Shown here: positions 32,379-34,605 of the stretch, piece after piece | Layout of the letters: the number at the start of each line of letters is the position of its first letter | Numbering within the stretch: position 1 is the first letter of the stretch | Source of the DNA: QPIN01 sp964399475 | Lineage (GTDB): Bacteria; Pseudomonadota; Gammaproteobacteria; Methylococcales; Methylomonadaceae | Assembly (NCBI GenBank): GCA_964399475.1 | Contig: CAYNRB010000008.1 | Span: forward strand, 1-34,605 | DNA length: 34,605 nucleotides | Reading direction: 5' to 3' | Notes under the pieces: generated by a model | What the model was told of the DNA's origin: nothing | Databases searched by the model: none | What the model saw: the letters and a program-made list of their open reading frames with translations, nothing else | Made by a program: the position numbers and the translations under genes

Positions 32379-33107
32379 TTAAAATTGCTCGTTCCATCCC
32401 AGCAGTGCTCTATCAAGCTCAACTGGATCGATTTTAATCAAGGTTTCTCTAAATGTTGTGCGACTGGGAACAGAATAATAACCGTTTCATTTGCGGCGAG
32501 GGTCGTTAACATCAGCAAAAAACTCGCGTAAGGTACGCATCTGGTCTGCCATTAATATGATTTTTGGTGCTCCATAGCAATAGTAAGGGTCAAGAACAGA
32601 TTGAGATCGGGGGGATAGCGGTCGCACATAGATTTGTTTGAGCTGTTTTCGGGTTGAACTATAGCCTTTTGCTGGTATGACGAAAACCGCGAGTCTCACC
32701 GACATGAATCCAGTTTGCGACACGGTAGATAGTGCCATGAAAAAACCGAGGATCGACAAAGGTTTCCAATAATAGCAAAGGATAGCCAAATTGTTTCTGC
32801 CAGTCCTGAGATATACGTCGTTCACATAATGAAAGTATGCGAGAAGCAAGATTGGGGTAATGGTACTCAGGAAGGATTAGAAATCGACTATTGTTCGCAA
32901 CCAGATGTAATCAATCGTATTGATACCGAAAGTGCCAGCTAATCCACTGATCGCGTGCGGCACATTTCCATGCCGCCGCACAGAAACTGATTAATGCCAG
33001 CCACTCGTTTTTGTAGCAGGCTACATACCACACTGGGTATGACCAATCTTGGGTAATGCCCCCAGATAATGATGTGCCTTCATTAGCGTCTGGAAGCGTT
33101 TATGCTC
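32379..33107 (-). pseudogene. decayed DUF4338 (DruA-like)/ISAs1-type fusion gene
   Basis: Reading the minus strand in shifting frames gives long matches to the DUF4338/DruA style: RFQTLMKAHHYLGALPK, WYVACYKNEWLALISFCAAA, PEYHYPNLASRILSLCERR, FGYPLLLLETFVDPRFFHGT and VANWIHVGETRGFRH, then in another frame GYSSTRKQLKQIYVRPLSPR. After that MRTLREFFADVNDPRRK is the typical N-terminus of ISAs1-family transposases, followed by a stop and, in the same frame, VPSRTTFRETLIKIDPVELD, a later ISAs1 segment, with about 60 residues deleted between. At least two frameshifts, in-frame stops and a deletion show that it is dead. Confidence 0.85.
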
Positions 33108-33296
33108 AATTTGGCAGGATAAGTTGTAAGGTGATATCTTGGAGGTTCAAAGCAGTTTATCTCAAACATGAAATCTCAAGGTATTTTATTTCTAAAAAAA
33201 CGCTTTTGTTCAGAACTAATTAACAATCAATTGATTTATATTATAATTCTTATATAGAATAGTTTCGTAGTGGGTAGTTTCTTGGTTGCGAGTTGC

Positions 33297-34388
33297 CTAA
33301 GCTTGTGACATCCATGCTTGATACCCCCCTGCAATTGACATCACATTAGTATACCCCATGTCTTTTAATGTCTGAGCGGCTAATGCCGCACGTTTTCCAC
33401 TACCGCAATAAAGCATAATTGCTGTTGATTTGTCAGCTATTTCAGGCATATTGCCCACTTTAAATTCTAACTCACCCCGAGGTACTAAGATTGCATTTTC
33501 CAAATGACCAGCGTTATATTCATGCTCTTCTCTCACATCAAGCAGGGTGACAGAACTATTACTGAGAATATTTTTGGCGCTTGCCGGCTCAATTTCAGTA
33601 ATGTTTTGTTTGGCTTCATTAATTAAGTCTTGCATACTAGTATTTTGCCGTTTAGGGTCTGAACCTTTAGTACGCTGATCAGCGGCTTGATTAGCAAGTT
33701 CTTCATCAATACCACAATAACGATTTGCTGGCACTGCCATATCAATTAATTTTGGTTTGGGTAAATTTAGATTTTCCATAATCTCAATAAACTCTTCTCG
33801 AGTTTTACCTGCCAAACGAGAATTTATACTACGTTCCTGAGCGATATTACTAATCCAGCGGCCTTTATAGTCATGTCCAGGATACACAATAGTATCATCG
33901 GATAAGGTAAATAAGCGTTCTGAAATACTATCATAAAGTACTCCCGCATCACCGCCTTGAAAATCGGTTCTCCCACATCCATCTATGAATAATGCATCAC
34001 CGGTAAACACGCGATCACGCCATAAAAAAGAAACACTTCCCGCTGTATGACCCGGCGTAGCAATCACTTGAATTGTTTCTGCTGCACCAAATTCAAAACA
34101 ATCCCCATGTTTAATTTGAATATCAGCACTTCCTGCACCACAAAGTGAACTGACTGCTGTTTTAGCGCCTAATTTCTGCTTTAATTGACCACTCGCTGTT
34201 ACATGATCTGCATGCACATGGGTTTCCAGAGAATATTTCAGTGTCAGCTCATGTTTATCAAGTAAAGAAAGATATTCATCTAACTGGGTATCCACTGGAT
34301 CAATAAAAACAGCTTCTTTACTAACAGGATCAGCAATCAAATAGGTATATGTACAGCTTTCTTTATCAAATAATTGTTGAAACAGCAT
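33297..34388 (-). CDS. persulfide dioxygenase-rhodanese fusion (MBL fold)
   Basis: A 363-residue protein. The N-terminal metallo-beta-lactamase domain (about 1-235) is of the ETHE1 type, with metal ligands in ETHVHADHVTA, a GHTAGSVSF His and GDALFIDGCGRTDF. The C-terminal rhodanese domain (about 265-360) starts LLDVREEHEYNAGHLENA and has the active Cys in YCGSGKRAA. Such fusions oxidise glutathione persulfide to sulfite and exchange sulfane sulfur with thiosulfate, so the likely role is sulfide detoxification. The frame opens at 34448, but the family begins MLFQQLFD, so I choose the Met at 34388, with GGAA upstream. A hairpin element lies about 90 bases before it. Confidence 0.93.
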   Translation of the reverse strand: MLFQQLFDKESCTYTYLIADPVSKEAVFIDPVDTQLDEYLSLLDKHELTLKYSLETHVHADHVTASGQLKQKLGAKTAVSSLCGAGSADIQIKHGDCFEFGAAETIQVIATPGHTAGSVSFLWRDRVFTGDALFIDGCGRTDFQGGDAGVLYDSISERLFTLSDDTIVYPGHDYKGRWISNIAQERSINSRLAGKTREEFIEIMENLNLPKPKLIDMAVPANRYCGIDEELANQAADQRTKGSDPKRQNTSMQDLINEAKQNITEIEPASAKNILSNSSVTLLDVREEHEYNAGHLENAILVPRGELEFKVGNMPEIADKSTAIMLYCGSGKRAALAAQTLKDMGYTNVMSIAGGYQAWMSQA

Positions 34389-34479
34389 AGGTAAATTCCA
34401 GATTGTAATATATGTTGAAAAGGATTTCCAGGCAACCCCAAAAGACACCTAGAATTCTAATATAATTTCTTTATATTAA

Positions 34480-34605
34480 GGTGGTTTCCAACAATAAATA
34501 GACCAAACTTTCTTGTCTTTTTGTTCCTGATCAAACAATCTCAATCGTTACGTAAGTACCCAAGCATAATTAATTTAACATTTTACTTGTCTTTTTTTCC
34601 ATCTT
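34480..34605. repeat. MITE-like hairpin element, copy 5, cut by the window end (type A end)
   Basis: Begins GGTGGTTTCCAACAATAAAT, the same end as copy 1, preceded by TAA (34477-34479). Inside it carries the family core TGATCAAACAATCTCAATCG and then AAGTACCCAAG, the left half of the palindrome seen in copy 2. The right end lies beyond the window. It sits upstream of the persulfide dioxygenase gene. Confidence 0.8.

Noticed and set aside
32487..32849. Intact 120-residue gene
   Set aside because: It is a mixed-frame piece of a decayed DUF4338/ISAs1 gene; only its second half is in the original frame.

Overview
The window reads as a chromosomal segment of a low-GC gammaproteobacterium. The block hslV-hslU-DUF971-ubiE-ubiJ-ubiB, the E. 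coli-type pgi and mltF, and the fdhD-mobA pair are gammaproteobacterial. The membrane-anchored copper-protein cluster and the general style of the genes suggest a methanotroph-like member (Methylococcales), but no methane monooxygenase or other diagnostic gene is present, so that placement is inference. A 100-base run of N (22060-22159) marks a scaffold gap.

Layout. (1) 221-4855, minus strand: an extracytoplasmic copper module of a small exported anchored protein, a two-domain multicopper oxidase, a cupredoxin, a YqaA-like membrane protein and a polytopic membrane protein. (2) 5401-8723, plus: pgi and mltF. (3) 9068-13791, minus: a hybrid histidine kinase with two periplasmic solute-binding-type sensors, overlapping a REC-GGDEF diguanylate cyclase. 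(4) 13954-19606, plus: the HslUV protease, a DUF971 protein and the ubiquinone genes ubiE, ubiJ, ubiB. (5) 19733-21654: a Cys-rich CWC protein, a HupE/UreJ-like membrane protein and a Tat-exported superoxide-reductase-like protein. (6) 22160-28455, minus: a putative conflict/defence island. It holds a trypsin-co-occurring domain protein, a trypsin-like protease, a MoxR AAA+ ATPase and a vWA-like/FGE-fold protein cut by the gap, all with overlapping reading frames, plus a separate FGE-fold protein whose C-terminus looks like the variable region of a diversity-generating retroelement target. (7) 28604-32264: fdhD, mobA, a DUF302 lipoprotein, a Uma2 nuclease-fold protein, a small lipoprotein and a mono-heme cytochrome-like protein. 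(8) 32379-34388: a decayed DUF4338 (DruA-like)/ISAs1 pseudogene and a persulfide dioxygenase-rhodanese fusion.

The strongest signal outside the genes is repeat DNA. A family of about 160-200 bp hairpin elements (MITE-like) occurs five times. The four complete copies are each flanked by a 3-bp direct repeat TWA (TTA or TAA) and have ends 5'-GG...CC-3'. Two of them inserted at the extreme 3' end of a gene (ubiJ and the FGE-fold gene), so the present last codons and stop codon lie in the element; removing the element in silico with one TSD gives a different in-frame stop within two or three codons. Several other palindromic repeat families fill most intergenic gaps and in three places supply spurious in-frame start codons (ubiE, the FGE-fold gene, the cytochrome-like gene).
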